Below are positions 26,125-35,122 of a stretch of 64,000 bases of DNA, piece after piece. The notes below the pieces were generated by a model. It did not search any database. It saw only the letters and a list, made by a program, of their open reading frames with translations, and was not told the origin of the DNA. Origin of the DNA: DASXRA01 sp036506155 (GTDB lineage: Bacteria; Actinomycetota; Actinomycetes; Mycobacteriales; Jatrophihabitantaceae); assembly GCA_036506155.1 (NCBI GenBank), contig DASXSF010000105.1, positions 62,001 to 126,000 of the forward strand, in the 5' to 3' direction. The translations under genes were made by a program, and so were the position numbers. Every line of letters begins with the position of its first letter. The stretch's first letter is position 1.

Positions 26125-27445
26125 AGGTCTGGCTCACGGCGGTCTGGGCGGGAAGCGCGGTCGAGTACACGCGAACTTCGGTTTGCATCCCCCCTGGTCC
26201 GGGCGGTGCCCCGAAATTGGAGAGTCTCCGCCAGTCTCGGTTCTTGAACCGATAGACGTTGTAGGCGCCCATGGTGTCCGATCCCGAAGGCCGAGCCGCG
26301 TCGTAAGCCGGGGCGGTGAACAGCACGTCGCGGGCCTCGCCGGGTCCGATGTAGAGCGTGTTCGTCAAGTACGTCTTGTCGACACCGTCTTTGCCCAGCC
26401 AGGACGCATCCTGCCCGACGACCTTCATGGGTATGCCCGGCAGTTGCATCGCGTGCTGCTGATACCCGAGGTCGGCCAGGCGCAGCAGCACCCGCTCGCC
26501 AGGGTTCACCTGGATGAGCGCCGAATTGGGCTGGCTGTAGTCGATGGCGTCGTCGTAGTTGGCGTTCGGGGTGCCGATCCGCAGTGCCGCCGGCAGGCTA
26601 GGGCTGTCGTTCGGCAACACCGTCTGCGGGTAGCACCGGCCGTTGAGCGTGAACCACTGCGGGTTGTAGTCGGTGGCGATGGACTCTTGGATGTCGCGGT
26701 CGCCGTCGTGGAAATTCTTCCACACCTCGTTGAGCAAAATGGCGAAATGCCGGTCGTACGCGGTAGATCCGTTGCCGTCGTTGTAGGCGTAGCCGAGCGG
26801 CGCCGTTGGCGCTCCGCCCTCCTGGCGGGCGATCGGCACGCCTGCACCCGCCCCGCTGACATCCTGCAGCGGACGCACGAACACGATCCCGGTCATGCCC
26901 ATCTGCACGTGTTCGACGTCCTCGAAGTGGCAGTGGTACATGTACGTGCCTTCGCGGTGCGGGCGGTAGAAGTAGGTGACCTGCTTGCCGATGGGCACCG
27001 CGATGGACACCTCCGGCACGCCGTCGTTGAGCGGAGACGGAACATCGAAACCGTGCCAGTGGATCGTGTGCGAGTCGGTCAGGTCGGGCCGTTGCACCAG
27101 CCCCAGATTCGTCAGCGTGATCTTGATGTCGTCGTCCTGTCGGAAGTTCAAATGCGGCGCCGTGTGCTTCGTGTGCCCCTTGTAGGTCGCCACGAGCTGG
27201 TCGACGGACAGGGTCGGGTCGACCGGGACGAAGCCGAAGATGTAGACGGGATCGCCCTCCCGACCCGGCAGACTCATGTACCCGTCCGAGGCGACCAGCG
27301 AGAGCGCCGTGGTGCTGGCCGCCGACGCGGGAAGCAATAGCCCGGACCGCAGCGCGGCCCCAACGGCAACCGTGCCGGCGGCGCCCAGCCCCGCAGCCTT
27401 GAGGAACGTTCTTCGCGACGTGCCGGGCCTCGATTCAGGGCTCAT
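26117..27445 (-). CDS. Tat-exported multicopper oxidase with type 1 copper motif in the first domain (MCO-like 1)
   Basis: 442 residues. Twin-arginine signal SRRTFLKAAG at 10-19, so it is exported folded, often with cofactor loaded. Domain 1 has HTIHWHG (126-132) and a complete type 1 motif YHCHFEDVEHVQMGM (170-184: Cys172, His179, Met182 or 184). The second half keeps the fold (FTLNGRCYPQTV, GERVLLRLADLG) but its HxxHxHG equivalent is degenerate (YQQHAMQLPGIPM). The ATG at 27445 was chosen for its GAGGGGGA ribosome site; an ATG 7 codons upstream also fits. It lies 29 bp after the giant-protein gene. Confidence 0.85.
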   Translation of the reverse strand: MSPESRPGTSRRTFLKAAGLGAAGTVAVGAALRSGLLLPASAASTTALSLVASDGYMSLPGREGDPVYIFGFVPVDPTLSVDQLVATYKGHTKHTAPHLNFRQDDDIKITLTNLGLVQRPDLTDSHTIHWHGFDVPSPLNDGVPEVSIAVPIGKQVTYFYRPHREGTYMYHCHFEDVEHVQMGMTGIVFVRPLQDVSGAGAGVPIARQEGGAPTAPLGYAYNDGNGSTAYDRHFAILLNEVWKNFHDGDRDIQESIATDYNPQWFTLNGRCYPQTVLPNDSPSLPAALRIGTPNANYDDAIDYSQPNSALIQVNPGERVLLRLADLGYQQHAMQLPGIPMKVVGQDASWLGKDGVDKTYLTNTLYIGPGEARDVLFTAPAYDAARPSGSDTMGAYNVYRFKNRDWRRLSNFGAPPGPGGMQTEVRVYSTALPAQTAVSQTYV

Positions 27446-27474
27446 CCGATCCCCCTCGCGTTGGGCCATCGAGG

Positions 27475-30400
27475 TCACCTCGTCTCCGTAGAGCCCGAGC
27501 ACTGCAGCTGGCCAGCGCCGTTCCAGTTGAAGATGACGTTGTTTCCGGGGCCAGGTGGGTCGTAGGTGCCCGGGATGGTTAGCGAGCGTGGCGCTGGCGT
27601 GCCCACCCCTGGCAGCTCGTCTGCGCCCATGTCCCATGGCGTTCGCGCCTGGGCATTGATCCTCAGCTGGGGGCGGAACTGCCGGTCAAAGTCGGCCGGA
27701 TAGAACGGGCTCAGCAATCGGATCGTGGAACCCGACGCATGCGGCCCGGCCGACGTGCCCTGCTGGGCCCGCACAACTGTCCACGTCGTCGCGGTGGGAC
27801 TGCCTGTGACCTGCAGAACCTCGGTTCCGCCCGTGGTCTTTTCGCCCTGAACGAAGAACGGGAAGGTGGTCGGGAAGCCGGCCTTCGACGTGACCGTCAT
27901 CGTCGTCCCGCCGCTGCTCAGCGACGACGACAGGGTCGTCACGGCCTCGGTGCTGCACGGTGCCAGTACGGAGGTCGCGATCGCAGGCGTCTGGATTCCG
28001 CCGGCGGTGGCTGGCGGCGGGAACGGCAGGTTCGAGAAGCCCGTACCACTGTCGATCGCCGGCGACGCGGCAGTGAGGTGATAGTCGCCGGTGAGACCGA
28101 CCGGCGGGTCCTGACCGGTGATGGTGACCGCGGCTTGTTGCGGATCGAGTCGCGATCCGGCCACCGTGAGCTCGTTGACGAACGGTGTGACGAATAGCGG
28201 ATCGGCACTGATATTGCCTTGACCACCCGGCACGTCGCGCTGAACACCGTCCGGCCCAAGGATCTGACTGTTCGTCAGGTCCGAGTACCGCGGCGTGAAC
28301 GTGTCAGCGTTGTTCGTCGTGCCATGGATCTCGAAGTCGATGAACCCTTGGTCGACGAGGGTCGCTCCCGGGCCGAACTGGTCAAGCGTCATCGCATCGT
28401 TGTTCCAGAAGATGTTGTTGAACAGCGCTACCGGGTTGGAGAAGTCCGGACGCGTTGCGGCGTTCGGGTACTGCGCGACGTACCGCGCATCCGTCTGCCA
28501 TGCCGGCTCGTTCGCCTCACTCGTCAGGCCGGCGCCGTGCGGCACGCCGATCTGCGAGGACTCGGACGAGCCCGTGGTGACGTTGTTCGCCAACGTGTTG
28601 TTGGCGATGCTGGCGCGCGACGAGTCGTCGAGCATGATCGCGCCGCCGAGATCCGCCGCCAAGTTGTTCACGATCATGTTGTTGCGGATATTGATCGGGG
28701 CGTTGAGGGCATTGAGCAGGAAGATGCCTCCACCATCGTCCAATGTGCTCGTGTTGCTCTGGATCAGGTTGCGGTCGACGTTCACCGACCCGGACCCGTC
28801 GCCGAGCCCACCGCCGACCGGCAGTTCACTCTCGATGGCAATCCCGCCGCCGCTGTCAACAGCCTCGTTGTAGTAGATCTTGTTGTCGTGGATGGATCCG
28901 CCGGGGCTGAGCCCGATGTGCGAGAGGCCGCCACCGTACTCGACGCTGAAGTTCGAGCAGAAGATGCTGTTGGCCACCTCATAGTTGTTCGAGCCGTAGA
29001 AGATCCCAGCGCCGCCCGATGTGGTAAGCCCCCCGTTGCCGATGAGGCGATCATTGGCGATTCGCACGTTGTAGTTGTGGCTGCCGTGCACGAACAGCTG
29101 ACCGACACCGATGCCGCCGGCGACGACGCCTCCGTTGTTCTCGAGCACGTTGTTCGTCATCTGCATGTTGTTGATGCTGGCCTGCAGCTGGATGCCGCCG
29201 GCCCCGTCACCATGCCCGGTCATGAGGCCGAGGCCGTCGATGCGGGCCCCACCGAACCCGGCGCTGTCTTGGCCGGCGGGCAATGCAGTCACGTTGTACG
29301 CGTTGACGTTCTGAGCGACAACGGTCAGGTCGGCGCCGCGAAGCACGGTGCTCGCCGCACCGGTCGTGAAGGGCGGTAGCACGTACGGCGTGTGGGCCGC
29401 CACCGTGGCGTCGAAGCCCGCGAAGTTCTGCTGGAAGAAGCGACCGTCGATGATGCTGCCCTTGATGTTGAACCGCGGGTCCTCCGGATCGCGACCCTGG
29501 AACTCGTGGGCGCCGATGATGCCGCCCGGGCCGAGGCCTTGGATCTTCAGCGGCTTCCAGACGAGCACGTTCTCGTTGTAGGTGCCCTGCGACAGCACGA
29601 GCAGGCTGCCGGCCGCCGCACTATTGATCGCATCCTGAAGCGCGGTCGCACTCGTCCCCGGTCCTGGAGGCGGCGGCGCAACGTTCACGACCGGCGGGTT
29701 GTAGGACACGGCTCCACTCGTACCCAGCGCGTGAATGGTGATGCCGTTCACACTGGGAACGCCACCCCCGCCGGGATTCGTGTTCGCCGTGATGATCGTG
29801 AGTTCCTTGGGGCCTGGTGGGAAGGCTGCCGATATCGCCGGCACGTTGATCACGATCGTGTCCGGGGTGCTGGTGGTTCCCGGAGTCCAGCTCGCGATAC
29901 CGCCGTTAGCTCTAGTCAAGGTCGTGACTGCGCCGGTCCGGACGTCGGTGAGCGTCACACGTCCGCCCGTCGCATCGGCCGCACCAGCAATGCCGATGAA
30001 GTCACCCTGAATGCTGACCTGCCGAGAGTTGGCGCCTGGGTTGGGCGCATAGGGGTAGTTGACCTGCAACAGCTCAGGTCGCGCGGGATCCGACGGATCC
30101 GGAGCGATGCCTCCCGTTGCTCCGGCCGGGTCCTGGCACGCCGTTCCCGAGATCGGGTCGACGGGTGTGTCGAGCTGATCGGTGAGGCCCGGCCACACCT
30201 CGAACGGCGTGTTCGCCGTCAGCAGGTTCGGGTTGTAGTTCGGGTTCGGGTTGGCCTTGGTGCCCGGGTCATCCACGATGGCGATGTACATTCCGGGGCA
30301 GGGTCCTTGCGGGATGGGGCAATTCAGCGTCTCGGTCGAGGGCAGCAGCGCTTCATAAGCGCCGTCGGCGCTCGTGTCGACGGTCTTGATCAGTCGCCAG

Positions 30401-33210
30401 GTGTTGGAGTCGAAGCACCGCACACCCGGCTGGTTCGGGTCCGGGCAACTCGCGTTGGGCACGGTGTCGACGCGGGCGTAGATCCCGACCGGGATGTTCG
30501 CGATCGGGCGTGGCTCGCCGTACCAGTTGGACATCTGGTTGCGCTCGAAGTAGATGTCGTTGAAGACCTGGCCGACCACGCGACCGGGCTCTTCGACGTC
30601 ACCGGTCCGGGTGTCGGCGGGGTCCTCGCCGTTCGGGTCGGTCCGGAAGTTGGTCATCATGAAGAAGTCGGCGTTCGCGTTCTGCTGGTTCTGCAGCACG
30701 ACGAGGTGCTTGTCACACAGCGGCGCGTGCGCGTCGGCCACCGGGAAATAGATGCTGCGCGGAGTCAGCGTCGACTTGTCGATCACGTGGTCGTCACCGT
30801 TGCAGGGCGGCGGCGGGATCGCCGGCTGCGGCGTGAAGTTGTTGCCGAGGTCTACGTTGACGTCTTCCTCGCGTACGATCCGGTACAGGCAGCCGTTCCC
30901 GCCACCCGGCACGGTGCCGTGCGCTTCAGTGACGCGCTGGGTCTGATCTGCCGGGTTGCACGGGCGGGCGTCGTTGCTGTCCTTGGGCATGATCGCGTGG
31001 ACGATGTAGTCGCCGGCCACGAGCGGGTGGTCGTCCGGCGGCGAACCGTCGTTGCACGCGTCAGTGGCGAGGTTGTAGCCGTCTGGGCAGTAGTTCGCGA
31101 AGGCGTACCCGCCGTCGAAAGCGCCTTCCTTTGTGTGCTGCCCGGCCAGGGGCACCTCGAGGCAGTTCGGGCCAATATCCGGGTTGAACTGGTTCGTGAT
31201 GTCCGCTCCGTTGAAGTCCAGGATCGGGTTGCAGCTCTGCGAGAAGCTGGGGTTGGCGGGATCGACTGGGTCCTGATTCTCGTTGGGCTGCTGCCAGTGG
31301 TCGGTGACGTACGCGTTCACGATGAAGTCGTCGTCGGTATTGGGGACTCCGTCCGGTCCGGGCGTCTCCAGGTAGACGGTTACGTCAGGTATCGCGGCCT
31401 CGTAGTCCTCGTGCGCCTGGAACTGCGCGTTGAACTCGTTGCGGGTCGTCGCGAAGTAGGTGATACCGACGATCTGGCCGGGCGTCCCATTCGGGTAGTC
31501 GTGCTTGCCCCAGTCGACCGTGGCCCGGTGGCCCTCGAGCATCGACTGGTTCATCAGCAGGCCGCCGCCCTGTGAGTTCGGGATGCAGGGATCGACCGGC
31601 GTTCCATTGACGAGACACGAAGGCGTCACGAGATCCGGGTTCCGCTCGTCGTGTACAGACGCACCCGGGTCGGCTGAGAAGCGCGCGAAGCCTTGCTCGT
31701 TGATGAACCAGCGGCCGAGCGCGCCGCCCTCCGCGGTTGGGTACAGGTAGTCACCGTTCGCGTCGGTGAATGTCGACTCCTTGATCGACCCGTCGCGCCA
31801 GCGCTGGTCCATGTCGGTGTTCGGGATCGGGGCGTCGACGCCGTCGTCGTACTGGCCGTTGCCGTTCAGGTCCTTGTAGACCTTGCCGCCGAGCCACGCG
31901 AACCAGCGCGAGACGCCGAGCCCGACGCTGTCGTCGTCTCCGACGTCGTTCATGTCGACGGTTTGGCCGGCGGCGATGTGAACGGGTTTGAACCGCATGA
32001 TGTAGCTCAGCTGCTCGTCCCACACGGCCAGGTTGTAGTCACCCGCCGGGACATTCTGGATGTCGAAGTTGCCGGCTGCGTCGCCCTGGCCGACGAAGAC
32101 GGTCTGGTCGGTCGAGGCGTCCGACAGCGCCACGAACGGGTTCTCCACCGGGTCGGTGAAGGTGCCGGTCGTGTAGGGGGCCCACTCCACCCAGTTGCGC
32201 GCGGTGCCGACGATCTCGCCGGTTCCCGGGTTCGTGAACGGTCGCGGCGAGCAGACGAAGCCGAACCAGTAGGCGGTGCGGATGGTCGGGGGCTCCCAGA
32301 GCTGCTCTCCGGGCGCACCTGTCCCATCGGCGCCTTCTTCGGTCGGCGCCATCAGTTGCAGCCCGCCGTCGATGGTGGTCGTCTGGTACCACGACTGGGT
32401 GCCGGCGACGTTCGGGTTGCAGTCAGTCGTCGGCGGGTGCACGTCGATGAAGTACGTGGCGGGGCCGAGGTTGTTGACCTCGACGAAGCCGAGGGTCGCG
32501 GCCTGGCTGGAGGTCCTGCAGACGCCTCCGCAGAGCGGGTTGTTGTTGTAGTCGACCGTGACGGCGCTCCCGGTCTGCTCCTCGAGCCCGACCTGGAACC
32601 CGCCGAGGCCGGCCTCTTCGGTGTCCGGGGCGCCGTTCGTCCAGGCGTTGTCGTTGAAGACGAAAACGCGGATCTTCCCGAGCGGCAGGGGATGGTCCGC
32701 GCTCTGCGTGGTCAGCTCCATGTTGACAGTCACGGTCCCGTCGGCAGCCGCTGCATCGGGCAGCGTCAGGTAGTTCCCCCACATCTTGTGGTCGAGAGAA
32801 CGCATGGAGATCAGGTATCGGCCTTCCGGCAGCGTCACGGTGGGCTGATCCTGGTCGCCTTCGGCAACGATTGGGCTGTTGCTCTCCGTGCTAAGGGTGT
32901 CTCCCGGGAGTGGGTCGGTGGGGAGCTTCGTGTTGTCGACGTTGACGACGAAGTTGTAGGTCGTGAGTGGGTCGCCCGTGCTGAAGTCCAGCCCGTTGAC
33001 AGTGACGCTGCAGCCGTCCGCCGGACAGGACGTCGCGGCATGCGCGTGCGGGGTCAGTGCCGGTCGCAACGCCGGCAGGAATGACGCCGCCACGATGAGC
33101 GTGACGAACCCGGCCACGCGCGCGAGACGGCGCCGGCTGCGCCGCCATCTGCGCTGGGTCGAGATGCCTCCACCTTGCCGTGCCCGATCCGTCGTCTGGT
33201 GTGCACGCAT
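27475..33210 (-). CDS. Giant secreted protein with SdrD-B/Cna-B-like modules and a parallel beta-helix
   Basis: About 1,911 residues. A long basic signal peptide ends near THPHAHA. The first ~1,050 residues hold prealbumin/SdrD-B-like modules (GGKVYKDLNGNGQYDDG, TFTDANGDYLYPT; VVGQVFNDIYFERN). Then comes a TIG-like region (SIQGDFIGIAGAADATGG), a right-handed beta-helix of Asn/Gly-rich turns (NNVLENNGG, GGAGIFYGSNN, IRNNMIVNNLAADLGGAI), and near 1756-1833 a module shared with MCO-like 2. No LPXTG or C-terminal helix is visible, so it is probably released or complexed. ATG at 33210 follows GGGGAGGCGGAACC; an upstream GTG at 33297 is less likely. Its length and operon position suggest a scaffold or substrate partner for the oxidases. 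Confidence 0.8.
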   Translation of the reverse strand: MRAHQTTDRARQGGGISTQRRWRRSRRRLARVAGFVTLIVAASFLPALRPALTPHAHAATSCPADGCSVTVNGLDFSTGDPLTTYNFVVNVDNTKLPTDPLPGDTLSTESNSPIVAEGDQDQPTVTLPEGRYLISMRSLDHKMWGNYLTLPDAAAADGTVTVNMELTTQSADHPLPLGKIRVFVFNDNAWTNGAPDTEEAGLGGFQVGLEEQTGSAVTVDYNNNPLCGGVCRTSSQAATLGFVEVNNLGPATYFIDVHPPTTDCNPNVAGTQSWYQTTTIDGGLQLMAPTEEGADGTGAPGEQLWEPPTIRTAYWFGFVCSPRPFTNPGTGEIVGTARNWVEWAPYTTGTFTDPVENPFVALSDASTDQTVFVGQGDAAGNFDIQNVPAGDYNLAVWDEQLSYIMRFKPVHIAAGQTVDMNDVGDDDSVGLGVSRWFAWLGGKVYKDLNGNGQYDDGVDAPIPNTDMDQRWRDGSIKESTFTDANGDYLYPTAEGGALGRWFINEQGFARFSADPGASVHDERNPDLVTPSCLVNGTPVDPCIPNSQGGGLLMNQSMLEGHRATVDWGKHDYPNGTPGQIVGITYFATTRNEFNAQFQAHEDYEAAIPDVTVYLETPGPDGVPNTDDDFIVNAYVTDHWQQPNENQDPVDPANPSFSQSCNPILDFNGADITNQFNPDIGPNCLEVPLAGQHTKEGAFDGGYAFANYCPDGYNLATDACNDGSPPDDHPLVAGDYIVHAIMPKDSNDARPCNPADQTQRVTEAHGTVPGGGNGCLYRIVREEDVNVDLGNNFTPQPAIPPPPCNGDDHVIDKSTLTPRSIYFPVADAHAPLCDKHLVVLQNQQNANADFFMMTNFRTDPNGEDPADTRTGDVEEPGRVVGQVFNDIYFERNQMSNWYGEPRPIANIPVGIYARVDTVPNASCPDPNQPGVRCFDSNTWRLIKTVDTSADGAYEALLPSTETLNCPIPQGPCPGMYIAIVDDPGTKANPNPNYNPNLLTANTPFEVWPGLTDQLDTPVDPISGTACQDPAGATGGIAPDPSDPARPELLQVNYPYAPNPGANSRQVSIQGDFIGIAGAADATGGRVTLTDVRTGAVTTLTRANGGIASWTPGTTSTPDTIVINVPAISAAFPPGPKELTIITANTNPGGGGVPSVNGITIHALGTSGAVSYNPPVVNVAPPPPGPGTSATALQDAINSAAAGSLLVLSQGTYNENVLVWKPLKIQGLGPGGIIGAHEFQGRDPEDPRFNIKGSIIDGRFFQQNFAGFDATVAAHTPYVLPPFTTGAASTVLRGADLTVVAQNVNAYNVTALPAGQDSAGFGGARIDGLGLMTGHGDGAGGIQLQASINNMQMTNNVLENNGGVVAGGIGVGQLFVHGSHNYNVRIANDRLIGNGGLTTSGGAGIFYGSNNYEVANSIFCSNFSVEYGGGLSHIGLSPGGSIHDNKIYYNEAVDSGGGIAIESELPVGGGLGDGSGSVNVDRNLIQSNTSTLDDGGGIFLLNALNAPINIRNNMIVNNLAADLGGAIMLDDSSRASIANNTLANNVTTGSSESSQIGVPHGAGLTSEANEPAWQTDARYVAQYPNAATRPDFSNPVALFNNIFWNNDAMTLDQFGPGATLVDQGFIDFEIHGTTNNADTFTPRYSDLTNSQILGPDGVQRDVPGGQGNISADPLFVTPFVNELTVAGSRLDPQQAAVTITGQDPPVGLTGDYHLTAASPAIDSGTGFSNLPFPPPATAGGIQTPAIATSVLAPCSTEAVTTLSSSLSSGGTTMTVTSKAGFPTTFPFFVQGEKTTGGTEVLQVTGSPTATTWTVVRAQQGTSAGPHASGSTIRLLSPFYPADFDRQFRPQLRINAQARTPWDMGADELPGVGTPAPRSLTIPGTYDPPGPGNNVIFNWNGAGQLQCSGSTETR

Positions 33211-33277
33211 GGTTCCGCCTCCCCGACGTGGCGTATTGGGCGATCTTGGCCCCGCTCCCGTAAGGGCAGAGATGTTC

Positions 33278-33315
33278 ATGACGGATTCCTCATCCACCCG
33301 TCATGCAAGCGTCAT
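33278..33315. promoter_or_regulatory. Four 5-bp half-sites spaced exactly 11 bp, upstream of the giant-protein operon
   Basis: ATGAC (33278-33282), CTCAT (33289-33293), GTCAT (33300-33304) and GTCAT (33311-33315) lie at 11-bp intervals, 68-105 bp upstream of the ATG at 33210. Phased direct repeats are typical of OmpR-family response regulators. The same spacing recurs at 35123-35149. The rest of the 137-bp gap holds nothing else recognisable. Confidence 0.6.
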
Positions 33316-33347
33316 CCGGCCGGGACTGAGCTGACTTCGAGGCGGGA

Positions 33348-35081
33348 TCACGTAACGGACCCGGCGACCGGGTCCGGAAGCGTCGGCGGTTCGACGTGGT
33401 CCCGTCTGCGCCGCGCGAACGCTGCGGCAGCGCCCGCACCGACCAACACCGCAATAGCCAGCCCGTTGACATATGGCGCGAGGGAACGGCCGCGGCCCGA
33501 CGGTCCGGTGACCTGCCACGGCACGGTCACGGTGAGCCGTTCGGGGCCGCGTTGCAGGACGGCGGTGACCGGCACCGCGCCGTATCGGGGCCACTCAACC
33601 GTTCCGAAGTAGCGGTCGGCCGCGACCGGGGTGAGGCGGACGCCGTACAGGGTCACCGCGGTGACCGGCGCGGGTGGCGGACGTCGCGAGCTCGCGACCA
33701 GGACGGTTACACCGTTGGATCCCGGCCGATTCGGAGTGGCCGTCACCGTGACGAGGAGGTCGGCGACCGACGCGCTGCGCGACTGCCCGGCCGAGCCGGT
33801 GAGTCCGCCCCGGGCTGGCGGCGTGTTCGCCAGGACGGCGACCGCGATCAGCAGCACCGCTCCCACCGCGGTCTCGGCGACCACCCTGCGCCGCACCGGC
33901 GGCGCACCCGAGCGCCATCTCCTGGCGCTGACCAGCCCGAGGCCGAGCATCACGGCCAGCAAGCCGGTCTTGATCAGCAACGCCCGGCCGTACGAAGTCG
34001 ACGTCAACTCACCGACCGTGTCGATCTGGCGGCCGGCGTTGTACAGCCCAGTGGCCATCACCGCCACGACGCTGCCGCCCAGCAGCATTGCGAATGGCAC
34101 CCGGCATGCCCGCAGCAGGTCACTGTGCTTTGCGGACGTCAGCAGCACGACCAAGGCAGCCAGTCCACCCAGCCATAGGCAGGCTGCCAGCACGTGTATC
34201 GCGTCCGCCACCACGGCGACGGTGCGCGGCGAACCGGCCGTCGAAGCATGACTGCCGAGCGCTTCGACCCAGACCAGGGTGAGCGCCAGCCCCGCGGTGG
34301 CCGCTGCTATAGCGGGCGTGCGCCGCCGGCGCAGCGCCGCGACCACGGCAACCAGCGCGACCAGTGCCGCCTCGCGCACCAGCCAGAGATGGCCCCACCG
34401 GCTTGACCCCAACAGGTCCCCGAGCGTGGCGAGCCATGAGCGCCCGGGCGCGGCGAGCCGGTGTGCCTCGGCAATTGCGTCGTCCATTCCGGCCACGGCG
34501 CCCGCAGCCGCGCACGCGATCACTCCGATGAGCAGCCGGCGCCGTGCGGCAGCGATGTGTGCCCCGGGGCGCACCCGGCCGAGCACCAACCCGGCGACCG
34601 CCAGCCCGCCGACCACCCCGGCGAGCAGGCCCAGCGCGAGCCACTTGCGAGCTGTGTCGAGCAGCGACGCCGACGAGCCGCCGTTCGCGGTCACGGCCAA
34701 GGCACCGTTGGAGGCACCGACGCTGAAGATCACCGTGCCGCTCGACGTATGCCCGTCGTCCTCGGCCAGCACCCGCCACAGCACGCCGTATGTCCCGCGA
34801 GCGAGGTCCGGCACGCGCAGTTCGAGGACTTGCGCCTCGGCGTGCGCACTCGTTCCGGCGACCGCCGCGCCGGCCCGGTCGACGAGCCGCGCCGTACTGA
34901 CCTCGGAGGAGATCTCCTCGTTGAACCACAGCCGTACCACGTCGGGAGCCATCGCCACCGTGGACCCGTTAGCAGGCTGCGACCTCACGAGCAGCGCGTG
35001 CGCGCCTGCCGGTCGCGGCGCCGCCACACAGACGAGTGCAATGACCAGACCGGCGAGCATGGCGATGCGCCTGCCCCCCAT
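33348..35081 (-). CDS. CopC-CopD fusion, copper binding/import protein
   Basis: A 577-residue fusion. Signal peptide to AGA, then mature CopC starting with His (HALLVRSQPANGS), the copper-ligating N-terminal His brace. The partner ligands lie in AEDDGHTSSGTVIFSV (Asp and His). A CopD membrane domain of about eight helices spans roughly 150-420 (e.g. ALGLLAGVVGGLAVAGLVLG, AIHVLAACLWLGGLAALVVL). A further extracytoplasmic region and a final helix (LAIAVLVGAGAAAAFA) end the protein. CopC/CopD proteins carry copper across the envelope. It is the first gene of the minus-strand block and probably supplies copper to the oxidases. The TATCGT -10 predicts a leaderless mRNA. Confidence 0.88.
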   Translation of the reverse strand: MGGRRIAMLAGLVIALVCVAAPRPAGAHALLVRSQPANGSTVAMAPDVVRLWFNEEISSEVSTARLVDRAGAAVAGTSAHAEAQVLELRVPDLARGTYGVLWRVLAEDDGHTSSGTVIFSVGASNGALAVTANGGSSASLLDTARKWLALGLLAGVVGGLAVAGLVLGRVRPGAHIAAARRRLLIGVIACAAAGAVAGMDDAIAEAHRLAAPGRSWLATLGDLLGSSRWGHLWLVREAALVALVAVVAALRRRRTPAIAAATAGLALTLVWVEALGSHASTAGSPRTVAVVADAIHVLAACLWLGGLAALVVLLTSAKHSDLLRACRVPFAMLLGGSVVAVMATGLYNAGRQIDTVGELTSTSYGRALLIKTGLLAVMLGLGLVSARRWRSGAPPVRRRVVAETAVGAVLLIAVAVLANTPPARGGLTGSAGQSRSASVADLLVTVTATPNRPGSNGVTVLVASSRRPPPAPVTAVTLYGVRLTPVAADRYFGTVEWPRYGAVPVTAVLQRGPERLTVTVPWQVTGPSGRGRSLAPYVNGLAIAVLVGAGAAAAFARRRRDHVEPPTLPDPVAGSVT

Positions 35082-35088
35082 CCGAGTG

Positions 35089-35094
35089 ACGATA
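35089..35094 (-). promoter_or_regulatory. -10 element of the copC-copD gene
   Basis: TATCGT on the minus strand, 7 nt before the ATG at 35081, with no ribosome site between. The phased half-sites at 35123-35149 would then lie about 42-68 bp upstream of the transcription start, a usual position for an activator. Confidence 0.5.
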
Positions 35095-35122
35095 AAGACA
35101 CAGCCCCGCGCTCAGCCCGGAG

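Noticed and set aside
29392..31575. 727-codon open frame antisense to the giant-protein gene
   Set aside because: Composition is that of a shadow frame; the giant protein on the other strand has clear repeats and domains.
20322..35081. Recent phage or transposon island
   Set aside because: No integrase, transposase, tRNA junction or flanking direct repeats are seen; base composition looks like the rest.
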